Source: Mycolicibacterium aurum
GTDB lineage: Bacteria; Actinomycetota; Actinomycetes; Mycobacteriales; Mycobacteriaceae
Direction of reading: 5' to 3'
NCBI RefSeq assembly: GCF_900637195.1
Contig: NZ_LR134356.1
Coordinates: 1,054,001-1,118,000, forward strand
Length of the DNA stretch: 64,000 bases
Positions 1 to 8,961 of the stretch are shown here, piece after piece. Numbering within the stretch: position 1 is the stretch's first letter; each line of letters opens with the position of its first letter. The translations under genes were made by a program, and so were the position numbers. The notes under the pieces were generated by a model. The model searched no databases. It worked only from the letters and a program-made list of their open reading frames with translations, and was not told the DNA's origin.

Positions 1-1
1 A

Positions 2-535
2 CTGCTGGTCGATGCCGCCTTCCGGTTGTTCGGTGACGGCGGGGAGGCCGCACTGTCCGTGCGCTCGGTGTCTCGGGAAAGCGGACTGAACACCCGCTAC
101 TTCTACGAGAGCTTCTCCGGCACCGATGATCTGCTGGGCGCGGTCTATGACCGGGTGAGCGCCGAACTGGCCGGGGTCGTCGAGCGGGCCATGTCCGAGG
201 CCGGGGATTCGCTGCGCGCGCGTACCCGCGCAGGCATGGCGGCGGTGTTGCACTTCAGCTCCACCGACCCGCGGCGTGGGCGCGTGTTGTTCACCGATGC
301 GCGCGCCAACCCGGTGCTCACGGCGCGGCGCGCCGCCACCCAGGACCTGCTGCGCGAAGCGGTGCTAACCGAGGGTGGGCGCGTGCAGCCCGACTCCGAC
401 CCGGTGGCCGCCGTGGTGGGAGCCGCGATGTACACCGGCGCGATGGCGGAGCTGGCGCAGCAGTGGCTGGCCGGACATCTCGGAGACGACCTCGACGCCG
501 TCGTCGACCACGCGTTGACGCTCGTGCTGCGCTGA
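2..535 (+). CDS. TetR/AcrR family transcriptional regulator (5' end missing)
   Basis: The reading frame is open from base 2 to the TGA at 533-535, so the true start lies upstream of the window. The first visible residues (LLVDAAFRLFGDGG, then SVRSVSRESGL and RYFYESF) are the end of helix 1 and the recognition helix of a TetR-type helix-turn-helix. The remaining roughly 140 residues are an all-helical ligand and dimerisation domain with no recognisable subfamily signature. A TTG at 26 could be mistaken for a start, but it would cut into the DNA-binding domain. The ligand and target genes cannot be inferred. Confidence 0.85.
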   Translation: MLVDAAFRLFGDGGEAALSVRSVSRESGLNTRYFYESFSGTDDLLGAVYDRVSAELAGVVERAMSEAGDSLRARTRAGMAAVLHFSSTDPRRGRVLFTDARANPVLTARRAATQDLLREAVLTEGGRVQPDSDPVAAVVGAAMYTGAMAELAQQWLAGHLGDDLDAVVDHALTLVLR

Positions 536-720
536 GGTCGTTCCGGTCTGGGCGGCCGCCAGTTTTCTGCCAGCAGACGTTCAATTTCTGCCACCGGAAT
601 TATTGCCGTGAGCTGCGGGTTCAAGCCATCAGATCATCACGATCTACACCACAGAGACAACGTCGAAACCGCGTGATTGCACTCCACGGCTCCGACCCAG
701 ACACGGGAAGAGCACCCACC

Positions 721-1020
721 ATGAAGAACCTGTCCATCGCCACCGTCACCGCCGCCGCGCTGTCCGCCGCGTTCCTGGGGCTGGCCGCGCCCGCACTGGC
801 CGCGCCCACCGGAAGCAACGCCGACGCCACGATCAGCCAGCTGGAAGCCCAGGGCAACCGGGTCATCGTCAACCGGCTCTCCGACGCTCCCCTTTCCGAG
901 GCCTCGGTAGTGAGCGTCAAGCAGGGCGGACAGATCCGCGGGACCGTGCAGGACGATTTCAACGACCGGACCTATCAGCAGACCGTGACCGGAAACGTCT
1001 ACTACGTAGACGTCCGCTGA
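721..1020 (+). CDS. Small secreted protein, function unknown
   Basis: This is a 99-residue protein. The ATG at 721 begins a clear Sec signal peptide: MKN, a hydrophobic Ala/Leu core, and a likely cleavage after residues ALA near position 24-26. The mature part is about 73 residues, polar, without cysteines, and ends with a beta-rich stretch (TVTGNVYYVDVR). An open frame extends upstream to 463, but it overlaps the TetR gene and would bury the signal peptide, so it was not used. It resembles the many small secreted mycobacterial proteins of unknown role. It converges on the DinB gene at 1081, with a palindromic terminator between them. Confidence 0.8.
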   Translation: MKNLSIATVTAAALSAAFLGLAAPALAAPTGSNADATISQLEAQGNRVIVNRLSDAPLSEASVVSVKQGGQIRGTVQDDFNDRTYQQTVTGNVYYVDVR

Positions 1021-1034
1021 CACGCTGACGACAA

Positions 1035-1066
1035 AAAGGGCCACCTCCCGCGGGAGGTGGCCCTTT
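1035..1066. terminator. Bidirectional intrinsic terminator
   Basis: A perfect 16-bp palindrome (AAAGGGCCACCTCCCG at 1035-1050 paired with 1051-1066) lies between two convergent genes. It starts and ends in short A and T runs, so it can act for both strands. Confidence 0.85.
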
Positions 1067-1080
1067 GCGTGCGCGGGACG

Positions 1081-1680
1081 TTATGCGCCGGCAGGCGAGA
1101 AAGGCTTCAGCCACTCGGTCTCCGGCCACCCCTCCAGCCCGGCCAACAGCTCATAGAGAGTGGCTCCGTCGATGCTCTCGCGGACGATGTCGCCCTGGCC
1201 TGCGTGCCTGGCCAGCTCCTCGATCAGGTGGAATATCACCCAGCGCACCGACCATGCCGGCACGTCCTTGGGGAACCACGGCACATGCTGCGGAATCGGG
1301 ACCGCCGCGCCCAGATCCGACGTCTCCACCAACCGGATCGTCTCGGCGTTCTGCCGGTCGAACGCGGCCAGGATGTCGGCGAGCGTCTCGTCGTCGCGCA
1401 TCACGAACTCGTCGCCGTAGTCGGCGGCCTGATCCTCCATCGGGCGCTTGTCGCTGTCGCAGAGTTCTGGTGCGGCGGCGACCCGCTCCATCCAGCCGTG
1501 CTGGCACTGCGTCACGTGCTTGATCAGACCGCCGATGGACAGCGCGCTCACCGACGGCGTCGACCGGGCCTGCTCGTCGGTGAGGCCGAACGCGATCGCG
1601 TGGAAGGCGTACTGCTGAGCAGCGAGGTACTCCTTGAGTCCGGCGCGCTCGTCGGCGATGGGTGGCGGCATAGCGGGCAT
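1081..1680 (-). CDS. DinB superfamily protein (DUF664-like)
   Basis: This is a 199-residue, mostly helical protein with the spaced histidines of the DinB four-helix-bundle fold. These appear as SIGGLIKHVTQCQHGW near residues 48-63 and FHLIEELARHAGQGDIVRE near residues 149-167, the latter a typical DUF664 ending. Family members bind a divalent metal, and several are thiol-dependent S-transferases using mycothiol or bacillithiol; mycothiol is the plausible cofactor in an actinobacterium. It starts at ATG 1680, one base after the stop of the upstream DinB gene, so the two are almost certainly co-transcribed. The substrate is unknown. Confidence 0.85.
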   Translation of the reverse strand: MPAMPPPIADERAGLKEYLAAQQYAFHAIAFGLTDEQARSTPSVSALSIGGLIKHVTQCQHGWMERVAAAPELCDSDKRPMEDQAADYGDEFVMRDDETLADILAAFDRQNAETIRLVETSDLGAAVPIPQHVPWFPKDVPAWSVRWVIFHLIEELARHAGQGDIVRESIDGATLYELLAGLEGWPETEWLKPFSPAGA

Positions 1681-1681
1681 G

Positions 1682-2227
1682 TCAGTTTTCCTTGTCAGCA
1701 GTGGTGGTGTGGGCGTAAAGATCTCGGAGCAAAGCGATTTCGGCTCCGTGGTGAATCACTTCGCGGTTGATGTGCAGGATCAGGGTGGTCATCGGCTTGT
1801 CGGCGTAAGGCCCTTCCGCGGGTCCGCACGGTTCTGACAGACGCGCATCGTCGAGGCTGCGCACCCCGGCCATCCAGCAGGCGTAAGCGTCGTCGAGTTG
1901 GCGTAGTGCGGTCGCGGCGTCGGCCGCGTAGGGCCAGGACTCGTAGTCGGCGGGCGGACCTCCGAAGTGGGAGTGCGCCCGCACGGCGAGCACCCCGACG
2001 ATCACGTGCGCCAGCCGCCAGGCGATGGTGGTCAGCGGCTCCGGCCGCGGCGGCGGATAGGCGAAATCGGGGATCACCCGCGGGCCGTCCCTCCGGAGGG
2101 TCCAGCAGCCGGGCACCGGCTCGAAGAAGTACTCGTCGTCGGTCAGCCCGTCCAGGCGCGGCCGCAGCTGGCCCGCCCAGTGCCAGTCGAGTTGTTCTGC
2201 CAGGTGAGAAACCAGTTCGTTGCTCAT
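1682..2227 (-). CDS. DinB family protein
   Basis: This 181-residue protein is the first gene of the minus-strand pair. It has helix 1 with QLDWHWAGQLRPRLDGLTDDEYFFEP, the RLAHVIVGVLAVRAHSHFG segment, and a C-terminal INREVIHHGAEIALLRDLY segment, giving the conserved His residues expected of DinB-fold metal proteins. It is distinct in sequence from its neighbour at 1081, so the pair is not a recent duplication. Its promoter region (2228-2289) is shared with the divergent WYL regulator and contains a palindrome, which suggests control by that regulator. Confidence 0.85.
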   Translation of the reverse strand: MSNELVSHLAEQLDWHWAGQLRPRLDGLTDDEYFFEPVPGCWTLRRDGPRVIPDFAYPPPRPEPLTTIAWRLAHVIVGVLAVRAHSHFGGPPADYESWPYAADAATALRQLDDAYACWMAGVRSLDDARLSEPCGPAEGPYADKPMTTLILHINREVIHHGAEIALLRDLYAHTTTADKEN

Positions 2228-2247
2228 GCCGATAACTCTCTCAGCTA

Positions 2248-2270
2248 TTTAGGACAGATTCGGTCCTAAA
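2248..2270. promoter_or_regulatory. Inverted-repeat operator between DinB and WYL genes
   Basis: TTTAGGAC (2248-2255), a 7-base spacer, and GTCCTAAA (2263-2270) form a perfect 8-bp inverted repeat. It sits in the 62-base gap between two divergent genes. The position and symmetry suit a dimeric helix-turn-helix repressor, most simply the WYL regulator next door. Confidence 0.65.
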
Positions 2271-2289
2271 AGTGCGGCAGACTTGCAGC

Positions 2290-3243
2290 ATGTCGGAAAC
2301 CACGGGCCGGGTGCTCCAGCTGCTCGGACTGCTGCAGTCGCGCCGCGTATGGAGCGGTGACGAGCTCGCCGAGCGCCTCGGCGTCACGACACGCAGCGTG
2401 CGGCGCGACGTGGACCGGCTGCGCGAACTCGGCTACCCGGTCCAGGCCAGCACCGGCCACGGGGGCGGCTACCAACTGGGGGCGGGCGCGGTTCTGCCGC
2501 CGCTGCTGCTCGATCCCGAGGAAGCGGTGGCGATGGCCGTGTGCCTGCGCGTGGCAGCGGGCGGCAGCGTCGCCGGAGTGGGGGAGTCCGCACTGCGCGC
2601 GCTCAGCAAGCTCGACCAGGTCATGCCCGCACGACTGCGGTCCCAGGTCTCCGCCGTGCACGACGCCACCGTGACCCTGGGGGCAGCCACCGACACCCCG
2701 GTGGAGCCGGACGTCCTGATGACGCTGGCCCGCGCCAGCCGCGATCGCGAGCACGTCACCGCCGAATACGTCGACATCCGCGGCACCGTCACGCAGCGTC
2801 GCCTGGAGCCGTACCAGCTCGTCACCACCGGCCGGCGCTGGTATCTGATGTGTTTCGACCGCGACCGGTCCGACTGGCGCAGCCTGCGCCTGGACCGGAT
2901 GTCACAGGTGCGCGCGGTGGGGACGACGTTCACGAGACGGGACGCGCCGGATGCGGCGGGTTATGTGCGTCGGGCCATCACCTCCTCGCCGTACCCCTAC
3001 ATCGCCCGCGTGCGCTATTTCGCACCGCAGGACGTTGTCGCGCAGACCTTTTCGGCCGCATCGGTGGACATCGAGCCGGACGGTCCCGACGCGTGCATCG
3101 TGACCGCCGGCGCCGACGACCCGGAACGGATGGTGCCCTGGCTGGCGATGCCCGGATGTGACTTCGAAGTGCTCGAGCCCCCCGAGGTCATCGAGGCCCT
3201 GCGGGCGGTGGCAGAGCGGATCGCCCGCGCCGGCGCCCGCTGA
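2290..3243 (+). CDS. YafY-type helix-turn-helix and WYL-domain transcriptional regulator
   Basis: This is a 317-residue regulator if started at ATG 2290. An in-frame start at 2272 exists but lies next to the operator. Residues 1-60 form a DeoR-like winged helix (LLGLLQSRRVWSGDELAERLGVTTRSVRRDV). A WYL domain follows near residues 140-220, containing the TQRRLEPYQLV and RRWYLMCFD segments. A C-terminal WCX-like segment ends with RMVPWLAMPGCDFEVLEPPEV. WYL proteins sense a ligand, sometimes a nucleic acid or nucleotide. Divergence from the DinB pair and the shared palindrome suggest it controls both itself and that pair. Confidence 0.9.
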   Translation: MSETTGRVLQLLGLLQSRRVWSGDELAERLGVTTRSVRRDVDRLRELGYPVQASTGHGGGYQLGAGAVLPPLLLDPEEAVAMAVCLRVAAGGSVAGVGESALRALSKLDQVMPARLRSQVSAVHDATVTLGAATDTPVEPDVLMTLARASRDREHVTAEYVDIRGTVTQRRLEPYQLVTTGRRWYLMCFDRDRSDWRSLRLDRMSQVRAVGTTFTRRDAPDAAGYVRRAITSSPYPYIARVRYFAPQDVVAQTFSAASVDIEPDGPDACIVTAGADDPERMVPWLAMPGCDFEVLEPPEVIEALRAVAERIARAGAR

Positions 3244-3292
3244 CCCCGCCGATCGCCGACATTTGTGCCGGCCGAGGCCGTAGGGTGCTGGC

Positions 3293-6200
3293 GTGGACCT
3301 CATCTCCGCCGAATCGACGGAGCTGTTCACCGGCCCGCGCGACGCGCCGCTGCAGGTGGTTCGGGTGGCTTACCGCGGCTGTACCGCGCGCAGCGGGGTG
3401 CGTGTCGAGGGTTCCGGATTGCAGTCCGTCGGAGAGGCCGTCGCCGAGACCGGCGACGGAACCGTCGAGGTGGCCGTCGAGGTCACCGATCCGATTCCCG
3501 GTCAGCGGCGCGCCGCGCGCGCAGCGGCCGGCGACCGTGCGATCGACTTCGAGTTCACCGTCGCCGAACCCGGCTGGACGATGTACATGGTCAGCCACTT
3601 TCACTACGACCCGGTGTGGTGGAACACCCAGGCCGCCTACACCAGCGTCTGGACCGAGGATCCGCCCGGCCGGTGCCGGCAGACCAACGGCTTCGAACTG
3701 GTCAGCGCACACCTGGAGGCGGCACGGCGAGAACCCGAGTACAAGTTCGTGCTCGCCGAGGTCGACTACCTCAAGCCGTTCTGGGACACCCACCCCGAGG
3801 AGCGGGCCGACCTGCGCAGGCTGATCGCCGAGGGCCGGGTCGAGATCATGGGCGGCACCTACAACGAGCCCAACACCAACCTCACCAGCCCGGAGACTGC
3901 CATCCGGAATTTCGTGCACGGCATCGGCTTTCAGCGCGACGTGCTGGGCGCCGACCCGGCGACGGCCTGGCAACTCGACGTGTTCGGCCATGACCCGCAG
4001 TTCCCCGGCATGGCTGCCGATGCGGGCCTGACCTCCAGTTCGTGGGCGCGGGGCCCACACCACCAGTGGGGACCGATGGCGGACGGCGGCGACCCCGAAC
4101 GCATGCAGTTCGCCAGCGAATTCGAGTGGATGGCCCCGTCCGGGCGCGGTCTGCTCACCCACTACATGCCCGCGCACTATGCGGCCGGCTGGTGGATGGA
4201 CTCGGCGCCGTCGCTGCAGGAGGCCGAGGATGCCACCTACGCGCTGTTCGTGCAGATGAAGAAGGTGGCGCTGACGCGCAACGTGCTGCTGCCCGTCGGC
4301 ACCGACTACACGCCACCCAACAAGTGGGTCACCGAGATTCACCGCGACTGGAATTCCCGGTACACCTGGCCGCGGTTCGTCTGCGCGCTGCCCAGGGAGT
4401 TCTTCGCGGCGGTACGGGCCGAGCTGGCGGCCGACGGCGTCGGTGCGTCGGCGCAGACCCGGGACATGAACCCCATCTACACCGGCAAGGACGTGTCCTA
4501 CATCGACACGAAGCAGGCCAACCGGGCCGCGGAGAACGCGGTGCTGGAGGCCGAGCAGTTCGCGGTCTTCGCTGCGCTGTTGACCGGCGCCACGTACCCC
4601 GAAGCCGCACTGGCCAAGGCGTGGGTGCAACTGGCCTACGGCGCCCACCACGACGCGATCACCGGGTCGGAATCCGACCAGGTGTATCTCGATCTGCTCA
4701 CCGGCTGGCGCGACGCCTGGCAGCTGGGCAGGACGGCGCGCGACACCGCGCTCACGCTGCTGTCCAGCGCGGTGGACGCCTCGGTGGTGGTCTGGAACCC
4801 GCTGTCGCACAACCGTTCCGATGTCGTCACCGTCCACCTGGACGAGCCGTTCACCGGACGCGTCGTCGACAGTCACGGCGACGATGTGCCAGTGCTGGCC
4901 GAACACGGCGGGCATGCGTTGACGTGGCTTGCCCGCGACGTGCCGTCGCTGGGGTGGCGGGCCTACCGGCTTGTGCCCGGCGACTCCGTGCACCGGTGGG
5001 AACCGTCGCCCGGCAACAGCATCGGTAACGAACACTTCGCACTTCAGGTCGACGGCGCCCGCGGCGGCGGGGTGAGTTCACTGGTGGCGGCCGGGCGTGA
5101 ACTGATCGCCGACGGACGGGTCGGCAACGAGCTCGCCGTCTACGACGAATACCCGGCGCACCCCACCGCGGGGGAAGGTCCATGGCACCTGTTGCCCCGA
5201 GGTCCGGTGGTCACGTCGGCGCAGCAGCAGGCGACCTCGGTGCAGCGGTACCGCAGCGACCTCGGCGAACGACTGGTGGTCACCGGCGAGATCACCGGCG
5301 TGCTGCGCTACACCCAGACGGTGACGCTGTGGCGCGGCGTCGACCGGGTGGACTGCCGAACGACGATCGACGACTTCACCGGAGAGGACCGGCTGCTGCG
5401 GCTGCGGTGGCCGTGCCCGGTTCCGGGCGCCATGCCGGTCAGCGAGGTCGGCAATGCCGTGATCGGACGCGGATTCGGGCTGCTGCACCCGCCGGGATCA
5501 TCCGAATCTGTTGACACCGCCGTGTTTCCGTACACCCTGGACAACCCGGCATACGGGTGGTTCGGTCTGTCGTCCGCGGCGCGCGTGCGGTTCCGCGAGC
5601 ACGCGGTGCGTGCGGTGTCGGTGGCGGAAGTCATCGCCACCGCCGGCGTCGATGCCGAGGTGCGGGAGCTGATGGCCGCCCTGGCCAGGGCCGGCGTCAC
5701 CGCCACCTGCAGTGTGCCCGGCGCGCCCCGCTACGGAGATCTGTCGGTCGACTCGAATCTGCCCGACGTCCGTATCAGTATCGGCAGCCCGGAGGAAAAC
5801 TCCTTCACTGCAACAGTTCTCGACGCTCCGGCAGGTTCCTCGCGGATATGGATTCCCGCCGCCCGGCCGCTGCGCGACGTGTGGGTGCCCGGGGCCGACC
5901 TCCGAGACCCGCGGGCGCTGCCGGTTCTGGTGGTCGGCGCCGCCGGAGACACCGCGGGCGCGGTGGCCGCGCTGATCGCCGACCTCGCCGACGCCGAGAT
6001 CGACGTCGATCAAGACGTCGACGAGGAGTTCGAGTCACGCACCGTGGCGGTGATCAACCGCGGAGTCCCCGGTTTCGCCGTCGACGCCGACGGCACCCTG
6101 CACACCTCGCTGATGCGATCATGCACCGGATGGCCGTCGGGCACCTGGATCGATCCGCCGCGGCGCACCGCGCCCGACGGATCCAACTTCGGGCTGCAAC

Positions 6201-7414
6201 ACTGGACCCACACCTTCGACTATGCGGTGGCCACCGGAGCGGGCGATTGGCGTGACGCCGATATTCCCTCTGCCAGTGCAGAATTCAACCAACCGTTGAT
6301 CGCGGTGAGCGCGCACCACGACCCGACTCACGGCGGCCTACCGTCGTGGGGGTCGCTGCTGGAGGTGCAGCCGGAGCGCGCTGTGCGCATCGCCGCTCTC
6401 AAGACGCTCGGCAACCCGACCGCGCGCAGCAGCGTGCAGCACGCCGACCCCGCCGACGGGGTCGTCGTCCGCGTCGTCGAAACCCTCGGCCGATCCACCG
6501 AGGTGGCCGTGCAGTCCGGGCTACGCCACATCTCCGCGCCGCGACACCTGAACCTGATCGAAGGTCCGCTCGACGGCGACACCGGTACGCCGCACCTGCA
6601 CGGCTATGAAATCGCCACCCTGCGCACCGAGTTGAACCTGCCCCGGGTGCTCGATGCCGCGCAGATGTCGCTGGCGCCCGACGCCGAACCTGTGCAACCG
6701 CTCTATGCCAGGTACTGGCTGCACAACCGCGGGCCCGCTCCACTCGGTGGGCTGCCCGTGGTCGCCCACGTGCATCCACACCGGCTCGATGCCGCGGCGG
6801 GAGCCGTTGTGCCGCTGCGGCTGACCGCCGCCAGCGACGCGACCGACACCGCGCTGCACGGCGTGGTGCGGCTGGTGGGTCCGGCGGGATGGGAACTGGG
6901 GATGTCGGAGCTGCCGTTCGTCCTCCCGCCCGGTGAGTATCTGGAGTCGACGGTCGAGGTCGGCATCCCCGCCGACGCCGCACCCGGTCTCTATCCGGTG
7001 CGCGCCGAGCTGGCCGCCACGGGTGCCGCGATCCCTGCGTCCTGGCATCAGACCGTCGAGGACGTCGCGATGATCTCGCTCGGCGAGCATGGCGACCGGG
7101 TGCTGCGTCTGCTCACCGAGCCCCGTGGCGTCGACCTCACCGCCGGCGAGGTCGCCACGCTGCGCGTCACCGTCGCAACCGACGCCTATGCCGACCTCAC
7201 GGTGGAGGCGCACGTGATATCTCCGTGGGGAACCTGGGAATGGTTGGGGCCCAACATCGTCGGCGGCATCGTGCCGGCGCGGGGAAGTGTGGAGCTGGTC
7301 TTCGACGTCACGCCGCCACCGTGGACTGAACCGGGCAGGTGGTGGGCGCTGATCCGGGTCGCGTGCGCGGGAGAGCTCGTGTATTCGCCCGCCGTCCCTG
7401 TGGAGGTCCGGTGA
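3293..7414 (+). CDS. Alpha-mannosidase, glycoside hydrolase family 38
   Basis: This is a 1373-residue GH38 enzyme that hydrolyses alpha-mannosides; the M. tuberculosis counterpart is Rv0648. The N-terminal catalytic domain shows HFHYDPVWWNTQ near residue 103, contributing the zinc-binding His and Asp. LDVFGHDPQFPG near residue 228 holds the nucleophile Asp, and AYGAHHDAITGSESDQVYLDL near residue 450 is the mid-domain motif. Long beta-sandwich regions follow. I see no signal peptide, so it is probably cytoplasmic. The start is GTG 3293, 50 bases after the WYL gene. Its stop overlaps the next gene by four bases (GTGA). With the ROK kinase downstream it suggests release and phosphorylation of mannose or a related sugar from mycobacterial mannosides. 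Confidence 0.93.
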   Translation: MDLISAESTELFTGPRDAPLQVVRVAYRGCTARSGVRVEGSGLQSVGEAVAETGDGTVEVAVEVTDPIPGQRRAARAAAGDRAIDFEFTVAEPGWTMYMVSHFHYDPVWWNTQAAYTSVWTEDPPGRCRQTNGFELVSAHLEAARREPEYKFVLAEVDYLKPFWDTHPEERADLRRLIAEGRVEIMGGTYNEPNTNLTSPETAIRNFVHGIGFQRDVLGADPATAWQLDVFGHDPQFPGMAADAGLTSSSWARGPHHQWGPMADGGDPERMQFASEFEWMAPSGRGLLTHYMPAHYAAGWWMDSAPSLQEAEDATYALFVQMKKVALTRNVLLPVGTDYTPPNKWVTEIHRDWNSRYTWPRFVCALPREFFAAVRAELAADGVGASAQTRDMNPIYTGKDVSYIDTKQANRAAENAVLEAEQFAVFAALLTGATYPEAALAKAWVQLAYGAHHDAITGSESDQVYLDLLTGWRDAWQLGRTARDTALTLLSSAVDASVVVWNPLSHNRSDVVTVHLDEPFTGRVVDSHGDDVPVLAEHGGHALTWLARDVPSLGWRAYRLVPGDSVHRWEPSPGNSIGNEHFALQVDGARGGGVSSLVAAGRELIADGRVGNELAVYDEYPAHPTAGEGPWHLLPRGPVVTSAQQQATSVQRYRSDLGERLVVTGEITGVLRYTQTVTLWRGVDRVDCRTTIDDFTGEDRLLRLRWPCPVPGAMPVSEVGNAVIGRGFGLLHPPGSSESVDTAVFPYTLDNPAYGWFGLSSAARVRFREHAVRAVSVAEVIATAGVDAEVRELMAALARAGVTATCSVPGAPRYGDLSVDSNLPDVRISIGSPEENSFTATVLDAPAGSSRIWIPAARPLRDVWVPGADLRDPRALPVLVVGAAGDTAGAVAALIADLADAEIDVDQDVDEEFESRTVAVINRGVPGFAVDADGTLHTSLMRSCTGWPSGTWIDPPRRTAPDGSNFGLQHWTHTFDYAVATGAGDWRDADIPSASAEFNQPLIAVSAHHDPTHGGLPSWGSLLEVQPERAVRIAALKTLGNPTARSSVQHADPADGVVVRVVETLGRSTEVAVQSGLRHISAPRHLNLIEGPLDGDTGTPHLHGYEIATLRTELNLPRVLDAAQMSLAPDAEPVQPLYARYWLHNRGPAPLGGLPVVAHVHPHRLDAAAGAVVPLRLTAASDATDTALHGVVRLVGPAGWELGMSELPFVLPPGEYLESTVEVGIPADAAPGLYPVRAELAATGAAIPASWHQTVEDVAMISLGEHGDRVLRLLTEPRGVDLTAGEVATLRVTVATDAYADLTVEAHVISPWGTWEWLGPNIVGGIVPARGSVELVFDVTPPPWTEPGRWWALIRVACAGELVYSPAVPVEVR

Positions 7415-8016
7415 GCGGCTGGGCGGCCACCGTCGGGTCCGAGATCATCACCGTCGCCGACGTCGACGCTCGTGAACGCGAGGTCCGGGCCGGCGTCCGA
7501 AGCCACGCTCTGCCGCGTCCCGGCACCAGCGAGGCCCGGCAGCTTCGGCGCTGGCTCACGCAGGTGCTCGTCGCTGAAAGAGTGGTCGCGACAACCCCGT
7601 TGGGCGCCGATGTCGCACCGGTGCCGACCGAGGACGACGTCCTCCCCGACACCGTCGCGCGGATGGAGGTCGGCAGCGTCGCGGCGGCGACGCTGAGCGC
7701 GTACCGCGGCCGCGCCGTCTACGCGATGGTGACGGCGGGAGTCGCGGTCACCGACGACGAGGTGACCGCCTATCACGTCCGTAACCCGCACCGGTTCGGC
7801 ACGGCCCGCCCGGTCGGAGGCGGCTGGAGCGGTGCGCCCTCTGCCGCACCCTTCGAGACGGTGCGAACCGCAATCGCCACGCATCTGCTGGCCGCCGCCC
7901 GCCGGCGCGAGTACCGCCGGTGGCTGGACGCGCGGTGCGCCCGCATCGCCGTGCTGGCCGAGGGTTATGAGCATCCCGGGGATCCGCGCCAGCCCGACAA
8001 CACCCACAGGCACTGA
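7411..8016 (+). CDS. SurA/parvulin N-terminal-like protein (Rv0649 'FabD2' counterpart)
   Basis: This 201-residue protein starts at a GTG that overlaps the mannosidase stop. By position it matches Rv0649, named fabD2 (malonyl-CoA:ACP transacylase), but no GHSLGE-type nucleophile elbow is visible. Instead it shows segments common in SurA/PrsA-type chaperones: VGSEIITVADVDAREREV at the start, VAVTDDEVTAYHVRNPHRFGT near residue 110, and the helical ending FETVRTAIATHLLAAARRREYRRWLDAR. I therefore regard the transacylase name as doubtful. No signal peptide is seen. Its function beyond co-expression with the mannosidase and ROK kinase is unknown. Confidence 0.75.
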   Translation: MSGWAATVGSEIITVADVDAREREVRAGVRSHALPRPGTSEARQLRRWLTQVLVAERVVATTPLGADVAPVPTEDDVLPDTVARMEVGSVAAATLSAYRGRAVYAMVTAGVAVTDDEVTAYHVRNPHRFGTARPVGGGWSGAPSAAPFETVRTAIATHLLAAARRREYRRWLDARCARIAVLAEGYEHPGDPRQPDNTHRH

Positions 8017-8048
8017 TGAGCGCTCGCGCGAAGAAGAGACGGAACTGA
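8016..8048 (+). other. Possible 10-codon coupling ORF between 7411 and ROK genes
   Basis: The stop of the upstream gene (TGA 8014-8016) overlaps an ATG that opens MSARAKKRRN. Its own stop (TGA 8046-8048) overlaps the ATG of the ROK kinase. Both junctions share the 11-base sequence ACTGATGAGCG. It may simply carry ribosomes between genes, or it may be chance. Confidence 0.25.
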
Positions 8049-8953
8049 TGAGCGAACTCGTCCTGGCCCTCGACATCGGCGGCACGAAGATCGCCGCCGG
8101 GTTGGTCGACACCACCGGCACCCTCGTCCACCGTGCGCAGCGGCCCACGCCGGACGGCGATGCCGAGACGGTCTGGCAGACCGTGGTGTCGCTGCTGACC
8201 GAGACGCAGGCGTCGGCGGACGGAGCGATCATCGCCGTGGGTATCGCCTCGGCCGGGCCCATCGACGTCCCCGCCGGCACCGTCAGTCCGATCAACATCG
8301 CCGAGTGGCTGCATTTCCCGATCGTCGACCGCGTCGCCGCGCTGACCGGACTTCCGACGCGCCTTGGCGGCGACGGCCTGTGCATGGCACTGGGGGAGTG
8401 GTGGTGCGGGGCGGGTCGCGGCGCCCGGTTCCTGCTCGGGATGGTCGTGTCGACCGGCATCGGCGGCGGCCTGGTCCTCGACGGTGCGCCCTATCACGGT
8501 CGGACCGGTAACGCCGGCCACGTCGGACACGTCGTCGTCGAACCTGGGGGAGCCCTGTGCACCTGCGGCGGTCACGGCTGCGTCGAGACCGTCGCATCGG
8601 GTCCGCACCTGGCGCGGTGGGCGCGCGAGCACGGATGGGTGGCCCCGGCGGGGGCCGACGCGAAGGAATTGGCCGAGGCTGTGGGACGCGGCGACCCGGT
8701 GGCACTGCGGGCTTTCGCTCGCGGCGCGGACGCCCTCGCGGCGATGGTCGCGTCGGTGGCGGCGGTCTGCGACCTCGACCTGGTGGTCATCGGGGGCGGC
8801 GTCGCGAAGGCGGGTGGGGTGCTGTTCGATCCGCTGCGGGCGTCACTTGCGTCCTACGCCGGGCTGGACTTCATCCGCGGACTGCAGGTGGTGCCCGCCG
8901 AACTCGGCGGCGACGCGGGCCTGGTCGGTGCCGCCTACCTCGCTCGAGGGTGA
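8048..8953 (+). CDS. ROK family sugar kinase (glucokinase-like)
   Basis: This is a 301-residue ROK-family kinase, the usual size for the family. The N-terminal ATP phosphate-binding loop is LALDIGGTKIAAGLVD, residues 5-20. The sugar-binding region includes TGNAGHVGHVVVEPGG near residue 155. The zinc-binding ROK signature CTCGGHGCVETVASG follows near residue 175. The C-terminal adenosine-binding segment is LVVIGGGVAKAG near residue 245. It likely phosphorylates a hexose in the cytoplasm; the specificity (glucose, mannose or other) cannot be read from sequence. Third in the mannosidase operon, it is the counterpart of Rv0650. Confidence 0.9.
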   Translation: MSELVLALDIGGTKIAAGLVDTTGTLVHRAQRPTPDGDAETVWQTVVSLLTETQASADGAIIAVGIASAGPIDVPAGTVSPINIAEWLHFPIVDRVAALTGLPTRLGGDGLCMALGEWWCGAGRGARFLLGMVVSTGIGGGLVLDGAPYHGRTGNAGHVGHVVVEPGGALCTCGGHGCVETVASGPHLARWAREHGWVAPAGADAKELAEAVGRGDPVALRAFARGADALAAMVASVAAVCDLDLVVIGGGVAKAGGVLFDPLRASLASYAGLDFIRGLQVVPAELGGDAGLVGAAYLARG

Positions 8954-8961
8954 GGCGCGTT

